From an uncultured Bacteroidales bacterium (lineage in GTDB: Bacteria; Bacteroidota; Bacteroidia; Bacteroidales; Bacteroidaceae): 64,000 nt of DNA. The translations under genes were made by a program, and so were the position numbers. The notes beneath the pieces are model-generated. The model saw nothing but the letters and a program-made list of their open reading frames with translations. It did no database searches and was not told the origin of the DNA. Shown here in pieces: positions 7,560 through 15,035 of the stretch (the first letter of the stretch is position 1; each line of letters opens with the position of its first letter). The stretch is taken from assembly GCA_902796835.1 (NCBI GenBank), contig CADBQP010000005.1, forward strand, positions 1 to 64,000. Reading direction: 5' to 3'.

Positions 7560-9473
7560 TCAGAGCTTTTCGAGAGCCTCTTGTGCAGTTTCCCATTCTT
7601 TGAGCGCCTGTTCCATGTCGTGTTGAAGCCTTCCGTGTTCTTCGAAGAGCTTCATGTCGGTTGCGCCCTTTGCCAGGGACTGTTCAACGGCGGCTATCTC
7701 GCTTTCTATTTTGCTGATTTTCTCTTCGGCAGCGGCTACGGCATTTTCGGCGCGCTTCAGGGCGCGAGCTTTTTCTTTCTGTGCTTGCCATAGCTGGCCA
7801 CCCTCGCTGGTGGCAGGCGGGGCGTCTGTTCGCTTGTTGCCTTGGGGCCTGAGCTCGAGTTGCTCGGCAGCCTCCTTGCGTGCCAGGTATTCGTATATGG
7901 TGCCAATGTGCTCTCTCACCTTTCCGCCGCCAAATTCATAGATGCGCTCGGCCAGCCCGTCAAGGAAGTAGCGGTCGTGGCTCACTATGATGAGGGTGCC
8001 GTCGAAAGCCATAAGAGCTTCCTTTAGCACATCTTTTGTGCGCATGTCGAGGTGATTGGTGGGCTCGTCGAGTATGAGGAAGTTTACGGGTTCGAGCAGC
8101 AATTTGATCATGGCCAATCGGCTACGTTCGCCGCCGCTGAGCACACCCACTTTCTTTTCTGACGCTTCGCCGCCAAACATGAAGGCCCCCAAAATGTCGC
8201 GTATCTTGAGGCGGACGTCGCCTCTCGCCGCCTGGTCGATGGTGTCGAAAACGGTGAGGCCGTCGTCGAGGAGTTGGGCCTGGTTCTGTGCGTAGTAGCC
8301 TATGTGTACGTTGTGTCCAATCTTCAGTTCGCCCTCATGGTCTAGTTGGCCCATGATGCACTTTACAAGGGTGGACTTACCTTCTCCGTTGCGTCCCACA
8401 AAGGCCACTTTTTCGCCACGGCGAATGGTGAGGTTCACGTGCTCTATGACGCGGTGTTCGCCATAGCTCTTGGCCACCTCGTTGCAAATCACGGGGAAAT
8501 CGCCACTCCGCTCGCATGGCGGGAAGCGTAGATGCAGGGCTGTGTTGTCTACTTCGTCTACCTCGATGCGTTCTATCTTCTCGAGTTGTTTCAGGCGGCT
8601 TTGCACCTGCACGGCCTTGGTGGCTTTGTAGCGAAATCGCTCCACAAAACTCTCGATGTCGGCAATTTCGCGCTGCTGGTTTTCATATGCCCGGAGCTGT
8701 GCCTCGCGGCGTTCCTGGCGCAAGATGACGTAGTCGTCGTATTTCACCTTATAGTCCCATGCGCGCCCCACACTCAGTTCAATGGTGCGGTTGCACACAT
8801 TGTTTAGAAAGGCGCGGTCGTGACTCACGAGAACCACTGCGGGACGGGCCGTTTTGAGCCATCGTTCCAGCCAGCGTATGCTTTCAATATCGAGGTGGTT
8901 GGTAGGCTCGTCGAGCAGCATCACGTCGGGGCTCATCAGCAGGATTTTTGCCAACTCTATGCGCATGCGCCAACCTCCGCTCAGTTCGCTGGTGGGCCTG
9001 TTGAAATCATTGGGAGAGAACCCCAGTCCCTTCAGCGTACGTTCGGCATTGGCTTCGCGTCCTGCAGCAGCCATGAGGCTCAGCCGCTCGCTCAGCGAGG
9101 CTACTTCTTCGGCCATGTTCATGTAGGCAGGGCTGTCGTAGTCGGTGCGCTCGGCCAGTTTGGTGCTTAGGGCAGCAGCGCGTTGCTCAAGCGCAGCCAC
9201 ATCGGCAAAAGCCATCATGGCTTCTTCCATCACGGTGCGCTCATTTTGAAGTTTCATCACTTGTGCCAGATAGCCCACAGAGAGGTCGCGCATGCGGTCA
9301 ACGGTGCCGCTGGTGGGCTGAATTTCGCCGCTCATCAGCTTCAGCAATGTGGACTTCCCGGCCCCATTTTTGCCCACCAAGGCGATGCGCTCCTTGGGCG
9401 AAACGACAAAAGACACGTCGCTAAAGAGCGCTGTGCTGCCAAACTCCATGCCTAAGTGGTTTACGGATATCAT
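7560..9473 (-). CDS. ABC-F family ATPase (Uup/EttA-like translation factor)
   Basis: A 637-residue protein without membrane segments. It has two nucleotide-binding domains: first Walker A GKNGAGKST (34-42) with signature LSGGWRMR, second Walker A GRNGEGKST with LSGGERSR, and Walker B LLLDEPTNHLD / LILDEPTNHLD. The domains are joined by the ABC-F linker rich in Arg/Glu (about 240-310). A charged coiled-coil follows at 545-637, as in Uup. ABC-F proteins act on ribosomes; the subfamily cannot be fixed here. The stretch just upstream (9524-9582) holds three 21-bp tandem repeats. Confidence 0.93.
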   Translation of the reverse strand: MISVNHLGMEFGSTALFSDVSFVVSPKERIALVGKNGAGKSTLLKLMSGEIQPTSGTVDRMRDLSVGYLAQVMKLQNERTVMEEAMMAFADVAALEQRAAALSTKLAERTDYDSPAYMNMAEEVASLSERLSLMAAAGREANAERTLKGLGFSPNDFNRPTSELSGGWRMRIELAKILLMSPDVMLLDEPTNHLDIESIRWLERWLKTARPAVVLVSHDRAFLNNVCNRTIELSVGRAWDYKVKYDDYVILRQERREAQLRAYENQQREIADIESFVERFRYKATKAVQVQSRLKQLEKIERIEVDEVDNTALHLRFPPCERSGDFPVICNEVAKSYGEHRVIEHVNLTIRRGEKVAFVGRNGEGKSTLVKCIMGQLDHEGELKIGHNVHIGYYAQNQAQLLDDGLTVFDTIDQAARGDVRLKIRDILGAFMFGGEASEKKVGVLSGGERSRLAMIKLLLEPVNFLILDEPTNHLDMRTKDVLKEALMAFDGTLIIVSHDRYFLDGLAERIYEFGGGKVREHIGTIYEYLARKEAAEQLELRPQGNKRTDAPPATSEGGQLWQAQKEKARALKRAENAVAAAEEKISKIESEIAAVEQSLAKGATDMKLFEEHGRLQHDMEQALKEWETAQEALEKL

Positions 9474-9523
9474 ATTTCTTTATGCAATTCTTTGAATGTG
9501 TGTCGGCCCATCTGTGAAAACAG

Positions 9524-9582
9524 TTGGCTCAACTCTTTTTACGATTGGCTCAACTCTTTTTACGATTGGCTCAACTCTTTAG
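9524..9582. repeat. Three tandem 21-bp units with core TTGGCTCAACTCT
   Basis: The core TTGGCTCAACTCT starts at 9524, 9545 and 9566, exactly 21 bp apart, with spacer TTTTACGA between the first two pairs. The last copy runs into the stop codon of the lytic transglycosylase gene (9579-9581). The same core at the same 21-bp spacing recurs at 21905-21938. Confidence 0.85.
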
Positions 9583-10847
9583 TTTTTCTTGGAGACAGAC
9601 GCTTCGTTGTTTTCGGCCTCTTCTAGTTGCTCGGGGCTGAGTACTTCGTTGTTCCTTGTATATTTGTTGGGCCGTTTGGCTTGAGTGGGAGCGCCTACAT
9701 AGCTTCCGCCGCCCGCCACGTGGCCTCCATAGGCCCGCCAGCGTTCCATGATGGAATAGACGTAGTTGTATGTTTCGTCGCCTATCATGTATCCACTCTT
9801 CACCACGGGGTCGTTGTAGTATTGAGGCTGGCTGAGGTTTCTCACGTAGGCTGCCACATCGTCCCAGCGCTGCGGATTGCGACCATGCTTCTTGGCCAAT
9901 GCCATGGCGTCGCGTATGTGGAAACTTCCTCCATTATAGGCGGCCAGCACAAACTTGATGCGCTCATGGCGGTCGCGAATGTCGGCGAACGAAGCCGAAA
10001 GTTTCTTGATGTAGCGTGCAGCTGCCGCCACGTTTTCAGAGGGTTCGTAAACATTTGTGAGTCCCAGCATCTGGGCCGTGCCCGGCATAATCTGCATCAA
10101 TCCCTGAGCGCCTGCCCACGAACGGGCATTAGGATCGAAGCCCGACTCTTGATAGCATTGAGCAGCAATAAGCCGCCAGTCCCAGCCTGTGGCCACTGCG
10201 GCCTCGCGAAAAAGGTGGTCATAAGTAGAAATGAGTCCCTTTTCGCGCGAAATGTAAGGCGCGCGTACTTTTTTTATAACCTTCCGGCCTTCTTTAAGCT
10301 GAGTCTTTATGCCTTGTGCCAACGTGGCCTGCAGACTGGGGGTGTACCAGTCGTTGAGAGCCTGCTGCAGCTGGGGGGCATTGCGACGCACGGCCCACGA
10401 TTTGGCGGTATTGGGGTCAGTGCATCCAGCCTCTGCCAGACTATGTGACTGAATCAGGGCAGCAGGAATTGGGAATGCCGCCACGTCGGCTTCGCCGCTC
10501 TCTATAAGATGGAGCAGTTCGGTGGTGTCGTGTGCCACAACCATTTGCAGACGCAGCCCCTCAGCGAGGGCGAAGTTCTCGGCAAGGGCATATTGTAGTC
10601 CCATGCCGCGCCCCTGATAGTCATAGTAGGTGTCGGGACCGCTCAGAGTGGTTACAATCAGTTCGCCTCCTTGAGCGATTTCGGACAGGTCGTAGGCGGA
10701 ATCCGTTTGGTCGGACTCGGCTTCTGATGCATGCATGGAAGTCTCTTCACTTTTGGGCGCCGCTTTTTGCTGACAGCAGTTTAGGCTTGTACAAATAAAA
10801 GGAAGCACAAGCCAAAATAGGCACAGGTTAAAGCGATGTTCCATCAT
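9579..10847 (-). CDS. MltF-like membrane-bound lytic transglycosylase (SBP_bac_3 + SLT)
   Basis: A 422-residue protein with a lipoprotein-type signal (hydrophobic 7-22, Cys24/Cys25). A periplasmic solute-binding-protein-3-like domain (about 60-205) is followed by a soluble lytic transglycosylase domain (about 210-380). Catalytic Glu234 is in QCYQESGFDP, followed by GAQGLMQIMPGTA. This domain order is that of MltF, which cleaves glycan strands to 1,6-anhydro-MurNAc ends. The C-terminal 45 residues are low complexity. The gene is divergent from the Dabb gene. Confidence 0.92.
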   Translation of the reverse strand: MMEHRFNLCLFWLVLPFICTSLNCCQQKAAPKSEETSMHASEAESDQTDSAYDLSEIAQGGELIVTTLSGPDTYYDYQGRGMGLQYALAENFALAEGLRLQMVVAHDTTELLHLIESGEADVAAFPIPAALIQSHSLAEAGCTDPNTAKSWAVRRNAPQLQQALNDWYTPSLQATLAQGIKTQLKEGRKVIKKVRAPYISREKGLISTYDHLFREAAVATGWDWRLIAAQCYQESGFDPNARSWAGAQGLMQIMPGTAQMLGLTNVYEPSENVAAAARYIKKLSASFADIRDRHERIKFVLAAYNGGSFHIRDAMALAKKHGRNPQRWDDVAAYVRNLSQPQYYNDPVVKSGYMIGDETYNYVYSIMERWRAYGGHVAGGGSYVGAPTQAKRPNKYTRNNEVLSPEQLEEAENNEASVSKKN

Positions 10848-10853
10848 GAAATC

Positions 10854-10885
10854 TTTGGCGCAGATAACGAATTTTCCTAATTTTG
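10854..10885 (+). promoter_or_regulatory. Promoter of the Dabb gene (TTTG-N20-TAATTTTG)
   Basis: TTTG at 10854-10857 and TAATTTTG at 10878-10885 are 20 bases apart, an excellent Bacteroidota promoter. It would give a leader of about 100 bases that contains the palindrome-bearing motif at 10921-10937. Confidence 0.75.
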
Positions 10886-10920
10886 CGGCGAAGTTACTAA
10901 AAACCTCAAAAATAAGCCTA

Positions 10921-10937
10921 CACCATATAATATTATA
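10921..10937 (+). repeat. 17-bp motif CACCATATAATATTATA, copy 1
   Basis: An identical 17-mer occurs at 38000-38016, also inside the leader of a gene. It includes the 12-bp perfect palindrome TATAATATTATA. Function unknown. Confidence 0.6.
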
Positions 10938-10992
10938 CAGTCAATACGTAAAAGTTTTCTCGCAACCTTATACGCAAAACAATTAAACAGCT

Positions 10993-11295
10993 ATGTATCA
11001 TCACATTGTCCTTTTTAAGCTGAATACTTCGCTCGGCAGCGAAGAAAAACTTATGGTCATGAACCGATTCAAGAAAGAAATTGAGGCTCTGCCCGCTGAG
11101 ATTTCATATATACGTCAGGTCTCTGTGAATTTTAACGTCAATCCAGCAGAGAGTTGGGACATCGCGCTTGTAAGTTGTTTCGACACATTGGACGATGTGC
11201 GGAATTATGGCTCCCATCCGCTCCACCAACAGGCGGCAAGCGCCCTCAAACCTTATATTGAGAGCCGTGCTTGCGTGGATTTCGAGGAAAAATAA
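10993..11295 (+). CDS. Dabb (stress-responsive alpha/beta-barrel) domain protein
   Basis: A 100-residue single-domain protein. It opens MYHHIVLFKLN, has the SxxFDTLDDVRNYGSHPLHQ block and ends in a region rich in acidic residues. This matches the Dabb family (dimeric alpha-beta barrel). Members are small cytoplasmic proteins of mostly unknown function; some bind or modify small molecules. It has its own promoter at 10854-10885 and runs convergently toward the GNAT gene 10 bases away, with no clear terminator between. Confidence 0.9.
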   Translation: MYHHIVLFKLNTSLGSEEKLMVMNRFKKEIEALPAEISYIRQVSVNFNVNPAESWDIALVSCFDTLDDVRNYGSHPLHQQAASALKPYIESRACVDFEEK

Positions 11296-11305
11296 GCGGG
11301 ATAGG

Positions 11306-11854
11306 CTACAAAACAGGAAAGAGACGTTGCATGAACTCAACGTCTTGGAAATTCGTGCCGTCGAAGTGCCATTTGGGCAGCGCGGCTATGTGTTCATAGC
11401 CCGAATGTGAAAAAAGCTGGAAGCTTACGGGGTTGCTTTGTCTCATGACCAAAGCATAGAGCTGCTGAATGTGCAGTTGTTCGACGGCATAGGAGTGGAG
11501 TCGTTGCAAAGCCTGAGAGCCGATACCATGTCCGCAGTGGCTTCGCAGAAGAGCTATGCTCACCTGAGCCCGTTTGTGGCGCGGAGAGAATTGGGTTAGG
11601 TCTGTCAATCCTACTGCCTCGCCATTGTATTCTACTACCAGGCGCATCTCGCCCAACTGATAGATGTCGGCAGGTTGCTGTGCCAGATATTGTTTCAGAG
11701 CATAGCGCGACCAGGGTTGAGCAGTGGCGCTGGTAAATTGCCACAAATAAGAGTCGTTCTCTATGGAGTAGAGCAACTCAAGATCTTCCGGCTCAAGGGC
11801 GCGAAGGCTGACGTCGCTTGGCAGCATATTATTTTTCATAAGGTTTTGTTTCAT
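11306..11854 (-). CDS. GNAT family N-acetyltransferase (SpeG/RimJ-like)
   Basis: A 182-residue acetyl-CoA-dependent acetyltransferase. LRALEPEDLELLYSIEND begins the fold, and the acetyl-CoA-binding turn is SHCGHGIGSQALQRLHSYA. NPVSFQLFSHSGY and a C-terminal WHFDGTNFQDVEFMQ complete the pattern seen in SpeG/RimJ-type members. The start at 11854 overlaps the glycosyltransferase stop in ATGA, supporting that start and translational coupling. The substrate cannot be told; a polyamine or protein N-terminus are options. Confidence 0.9.
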   Translation of the reverse strand: MKQNLMKNNMLPSDVSLRALEPEDLELLYSIENDSYLWQFTSATAQPWSRYALKQYLAQQPADIYQLGEMRLVVEYNGEAVGLTDLTQFSPRHKRAQVSIALLRSHCGHGIGSQALQRLHSYAVEQLHIQQLYALVMRQSNPVSFQLFSHSGYEHIAALPKWHFDGTNFQDVEFMQRLFPVL

Positions 11855-13053
11855 AGCTGGAAGGCTTCGCTGCCAGTGAGCAGCAGGCGCCTACGGGGTA
11901 AGAAGGTGGCCAAACGAGTATTTCCTGGTTGCCGGCTCATGAGCTGAATGATGTGTGCAAAGGAGAAACTGTCTGTGTCGTATATGACGAAGTGGTGCTT
12001 GTTGAAGTGGGCAGCTTTTTCGAAGTGTCCGTTCGGAAAATCGCTTTCCGAGGCCTCCACAATTTCTATGTCCAACCCGTGTTGCCAAGCCAGTTTCTCT
12101 ATCTCTACCCTGTGTTGCCCAAGGTAGAGCCATCGCACGTGGGAGACAGGGCGATGAGGGCGTAAGAACTTTTTTGCAGAACGAAGTTGATTGGCCACGT
12201 ACGTAAGAAGTGCGCGACCGACAATAGCCGTTTTGATGGGAATGGAGAGCAAAAGCGTGGAGTGGCGATAGTGCTTTTTGAAAAAGATATACATGGCCTC
12301 GTAGAAAATATGCACGTAGCGGTAGCTGCTCTTCTTCGTGCTCTCGCCCTTGTAATGGACAATGGGCGTCGGCAAATAGTAGTTCTGAAGGCCTTCTTTT
12401 AGCAGGCAATAGGACAAGTCTATGTCCTCGCCATACATAAAATAGTCTTCGTCAAACCAAGATTTACGATTGTTTCTAACCATCATGAAGGCGCCCGACA
12501 CAATATCTATGGCATTGTTTTCGAGCGCAGATAGGTGCCCCATATAATAGTTGGCCAATCTCTTTGAGTGTGGGAAGAGTGCAGTGAGTCCGGTCAATTT
12601 GCAGAAAGCTGTCCATGGAGTGGGGAGCCCGCGTTTCGATTCGGGTGCATAGCGCCCCGTGTCAGAGAGCATGCGCACCCCCAGGGCTCCCATGTCGGCA
12701 TGGCTTTCGGCAAATAGCAGGCAGTTGGCTAATGTGTCTTCGGCCACGAATGTGTCAGGATTTATAAAAAGAAGGTATTCGCCTTTGGCACGGCGAGCTG
12801 CAAGATTGTTAGCTTTCCCGAAACCCAAGTTCTTCTGGTGGGCTATGAGGTGAAGGTTAGGGTGTTGCTGGCGTTTGAATTTCTTCTTCAGATAGTCTAT
12901 GCTATTGTCTGGGGAATGATTGTCAAAGACGAAAACTTCGATTTCGCCCAAACCGTGAGCTTTCATGTAGGTCTCAGCTCTGAAAAGAGAATCGATACAT
13001 TGCAGCACAAAATGTCGCACATTATAGTTTACGATGATGACACTCAGTTTCAT
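11851..13053 (-). CDS. Glycosyltransferase family 2 with Bacteroidota-type C-terminal extension
   Basis: A 400-residue protein. The N-terminal about 270 residues form a GT2 (GT-A) domain: SVIIVNYNVRHFVLQCIDSL, LLFINPDTFVAEDT at the donor/metal site, and FDEDYFMYGEDIDLSYCLL near the acceptor site, the pattern of rhamnosyl-type transferases. Around residues 255-295 there is an amphipathic stretch, then a separate C-terminal domain (about 305-400, VRWLYLGQHRVEIEKLAWQ onward). I do not recognise that domain. The donor and acceptor are unknown; cell-surface polysaccharide is likely. It sits with the GNAT gene in a two-gene overlap. Confidence 0.88.
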   Translation of the reverse strand: MKLSVIIVNYNVRHFVLQCIDSLFRAETYMKAHGLGEIEVFVFDNHSPDNSIDYLKKKFKRQQHPNLHLIAHQKNLGFGKANNLAARRAKGEYLLFINPDTFVAEDTLANCLLFAESHADMGALGVRMLSDTGRYAPESKRGLPTPWTAFCKLTGLTALFPHSKRLANYYMGHLSALENNAIDIVSGAFMMVRNNRKSWFDEDYFMYGEDIDLSYCLLKEGLQNYYLPTPIVHYKGESTKKSSYRYVHIFYEAMYIFFKKHYRHSTLLLSIPIKTAIVGRALLTYVANQLRSAKKFLRPHRPVSHVRWLYLGQHRVEIEKLAWQHGLDIEIVEASESDFPNGHFEKAAHFNKHHFVIYDTDSFSFAHIIQLMSRQPGNTRLATFLPRRRLLLTGSEAFQL

Positions 13054-13086
13054 ATCTTCTAAACTGTTATGCAGTAGTGAAGGTCT

Positions 13087-13524
13087 TTACTGCTTACTGG
13101 CAAGCGTTTTCTCTTTGAGCTGTTCCAGCTCCTTAGCCGAAGGCCATGCGAAGAAGGAGGCAGCCAGGGCAATGAGGGCACACCAACCTGCCGATTTATT
13201 GAAAGCCGTGGTGTAGTATATAATGGTGTTGCCGCATAACACTACGGCCAAGATGCCCATTCTCACTCCGCTCCACTTGAGGTATGCCGCTTGTGGGCTG
13301 TGCAGTATTTCGTGTTCCACCTTGCTGACGGCCATTAGCCTTAGCATAGCATAGACTCCACACAAAGTAAGTGCGACACTTATAATAGATAGCACGTAGG
13401 CTTCGCCAGCTTGAGGCGTCAGCATGCCTGCAGGAATAAGCCCCGTTTCGGCTGACAGGGCAATGGCTGCTGCAATAGCGATGATGGTGACGAAAATTAT
13501 TTGATGTTTGCAAATTGGATTCAT
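13087..13524 (-). CDS. Small inner-membrane protein, unknown function
   Basis: A 145-residue protein with four predicted membrane helices (about 8-28, 42-64, 88-105, 112-130) and a charged C-terminal tail (KELEQLKEKTLASK). I recognise no family motif. It lies 33 bases upstream of the glycosyltransferase and may be co-transcribed with it; recR is 34 bases further upstream in the same direction. Confidence 0.7.
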   Translation of the reverse strand: MNPICKHQIIFVTIIAIAAAIALSAETGLIPAGMLTPQAGEAYVLSIISVALTLCGVYAMLRLMAVSKVEHEILHSPQAAYLKWSGVRMGILAVVLCGNTIIYYTTAFNKSAGWCALIALAASFFAWPSAKELEQLKEKTLASKQ

Positions 13525-13558
13525 AGTGTTTCGAAAGTTGAAGGGACTATTTTGGAAC

Positions 13559-14164
13559 TCAGAGCTTAGTGCGGTTTACGATTGAACGTCCGAGCGTTAC
13601 TTCATCGGTGTATTCAAGTTCATCGCCAATGCTTACACCGCGTGCCAATGTGGTGAGCAATACATCAAAGCCTGTGAGTTTTCGTGATATGTAAAAACCT
13701 GTAGTGTCGCCCTCCATGGTAGGGTTGAGCGCAAAGATAACTTCTTTGACGTTGCCATTTGCCACGCGTTCGACCAAAGAGTCGATTTCAAGGTCGGCCG
13801 GACTGATTCCGTCAATGGGCGAAATGACACCGCCCAGCACATGGTAGACTCCTCGGAACTGCCCCGTGTTTTCTATAGCTAACACATTATTAATGTTTTC
13901 AACCACACAAATGGTGGAATGGTCGCGTAGGGGATTTGCACAGATGTCACAGGTGTCGGTGTCGGATATGTTGTGGCACAAGTGGCAGTGCTTAACCTCT
14001 TTTCGAAGCTTTGTGATGCTTTGTGCCAAGCTTTCAACTTCGCCAACGTCTTGTCTGAGAAGGTGAAGTACAAGGCGGAGGGCTGTTTTGCGCCCGATGC
14101 CCGGTAGCTTGGAAATCTCGCTCACGGCCCGTTCGAGAAGCAAAGAAGGATATAGGTCTGTCAT
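13559..14164 (-). CDS. recR: Recombination mediator RecR
   Basis: Acts with RecF/RecO to load RecA on gapped DNA. The helix-hairpin-helix segment [12 protein letters not shown] is near the N-terminus. The four-Cys zinc finger has Cys60, Cys63, Cys72 and Cys75, and the Toprim domain starts [18 protein letters not shown] start it at 14164 ([10 protein letters not shown]), giving the usual 201 residues. An in-frame ATG at 14215 would add 17 residues ([10 protein letters not shown]...) that the family lacks. Confidence 0.95.
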   Translation of the reverse strand: MTDLYPSLLLERAVSEISKLPGIGRKTALRLVLHLLRQDVGEVESLAQSITKLRKEVKHCHLCHNISDTDTCDICANPLRDHSTICVVENINNVLAIENTGQFRGVYHVLGGVISPIDGISPADLEIDSLVERVANGNVKEVIFALNPTMEGDTTGFYISRKLTGFDVLLTTLARGVSIGDELEYTDEVTLGRSIVNRTKL

Positions 14165-14304
14165 TTCTTTTTTCGAGAGATTATTCAAAGGTTTGCCCTT
14201 AGAAAGTGCTTGCAAATATAGATAAAAAAACTAAAATGAAGGGAATGCCACGTGTTTGGCCCCTAAAAAACATAAAAGTATGTCTTTCTTGTGCAGATAT
14301 TCGC

Positions 14305-14312
14305 TATCTTTG
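14305..14312 (+). promoter_or_regulatory. -7 element of engB (TATCTTTG)
   Basis: TATCTTTG matches TAnnTTTG and lies 37 bases before the engB ATG. No well-placed TTTG -33 element is visible, only TTTC at 14285-14288 with 16-base spacing. GGAGG ends one base before the ATG at 14349, one of very few Shine-Dalgarno-like sequences in this window. Confidence 0.5.
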
Positions 14313-14348
14313 TCACTTGAATAAGGATTCCTATAATATTTTGGAGGT

Positions 14349-14954
14349 ATGAAGATTAAAACAGCTGATTTTGTGGTGAGTAACACGCAAGTGGAGAAGT
14401 GTCCGAACGACGGGCGTCCTGAATATGCCTTTATTGGAAGGAGTAATGTGGGAAAGAGTAGTTTGATAAACCGTCTTACAGGGCGTAAAAACCTGGCCAT
14501 GACTTCCGCCACGCCAGGTAAGACCTTGCTCATCAATCATTTTCTGATTAATAGTGAATGGTATTTGGTGGACCTCCCAGGATATGGTTACGCAAAACGT
14601 GGAAAGAAGGAAGCGGAGAAACTTAAGCGTATCATTAAGTCATATGTTTGTGGACGTGCAAGCCTTACCTTACTTTTCGTTCTTGTTGATGTTCGTCATA
14701 GTCCTCAGCGCATAGATTTGGAGTTTATTCATTTTTTAGGAGAAGAAGGGGTGCCTTTCTCGCTGGTTTTTACCAAGGCCGATAAGGTCTCGGCAGCCGT
14801 GGCACAAGCTAACATTAATTTAATGAAAAAGACTTTGAGCGAAGAATGGGAGTCGTTGCCACCAATTTTCCTGACCAGTAGCGAGCGCGGTCAGGGGTGC
14901 GAGGAATTGCTTTCGTATATTGGCGAAATCAATGCCCAGCTTGGCGAGAAGTAG
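14349..14954 (+). CDS. engB: Ribosome biogenesis GTPase EngB (YihA/YsxC)
   Basis: A 201-residue GTPase needed for large ribosomal subunit assembly. P-loop GRSNVGKSS is at residues 30-38, G2 region ATPGKT, G3 [10 protein letters not shown], and G4 TKAD. Length and motif order are typical. It is transcribed alone, with recR divergent upstream and the kinase-RapZ gene convergent downstream behind a terminator. Confidence 0.97.
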   Translation: MKIKTADFVVSNTQVEKCPNDGRPEYAFIGRSNVGKSSLINRLTGRKNLAMTSATPGKTLLINHFLINSEWYLVDLPGYGYAKRGKKEAEKLKRIIKSYVCGRASLTLLFVLVDVRHSPQRIDLEFIHFLGEEGVPFSLVFTKADKVSAAVAQANINLMKKTLSEEWESLPPIFLTSSERGQGCEELLSYIGEINAQLGEK

Positions 14955-14997
14955 CGCATCGATAATTTTTTCTACTGAGCCATCTGAAGAGACGAGG

Positions 14998-15034
14998 ACG
15001 CAGATCTGAAGAATAAATCTTCGGTCTGCGTTTT
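14998..15034 (+). terminator. Terminator after engB (possibly bidirectional)
   Basis: ACGCAGA (14998-15004) pairs with TCTGCGT (15025-15031), with a further imperfect inner stem TGAAGA/TCTTC. TTTTGC follows on the plus strand. It lies between the convergent engB and kinase-RapZ genes. Confidence 0.75.
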
Positions 15035-15035
15035 G

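Noticed and set aside
9524..9582. Insertion-sequence ends or target-site duplications
   Set aside because: No transposase frame is nearby, the copies are direct with exact 21-bp phasing, and there is no inverted terminal pair.
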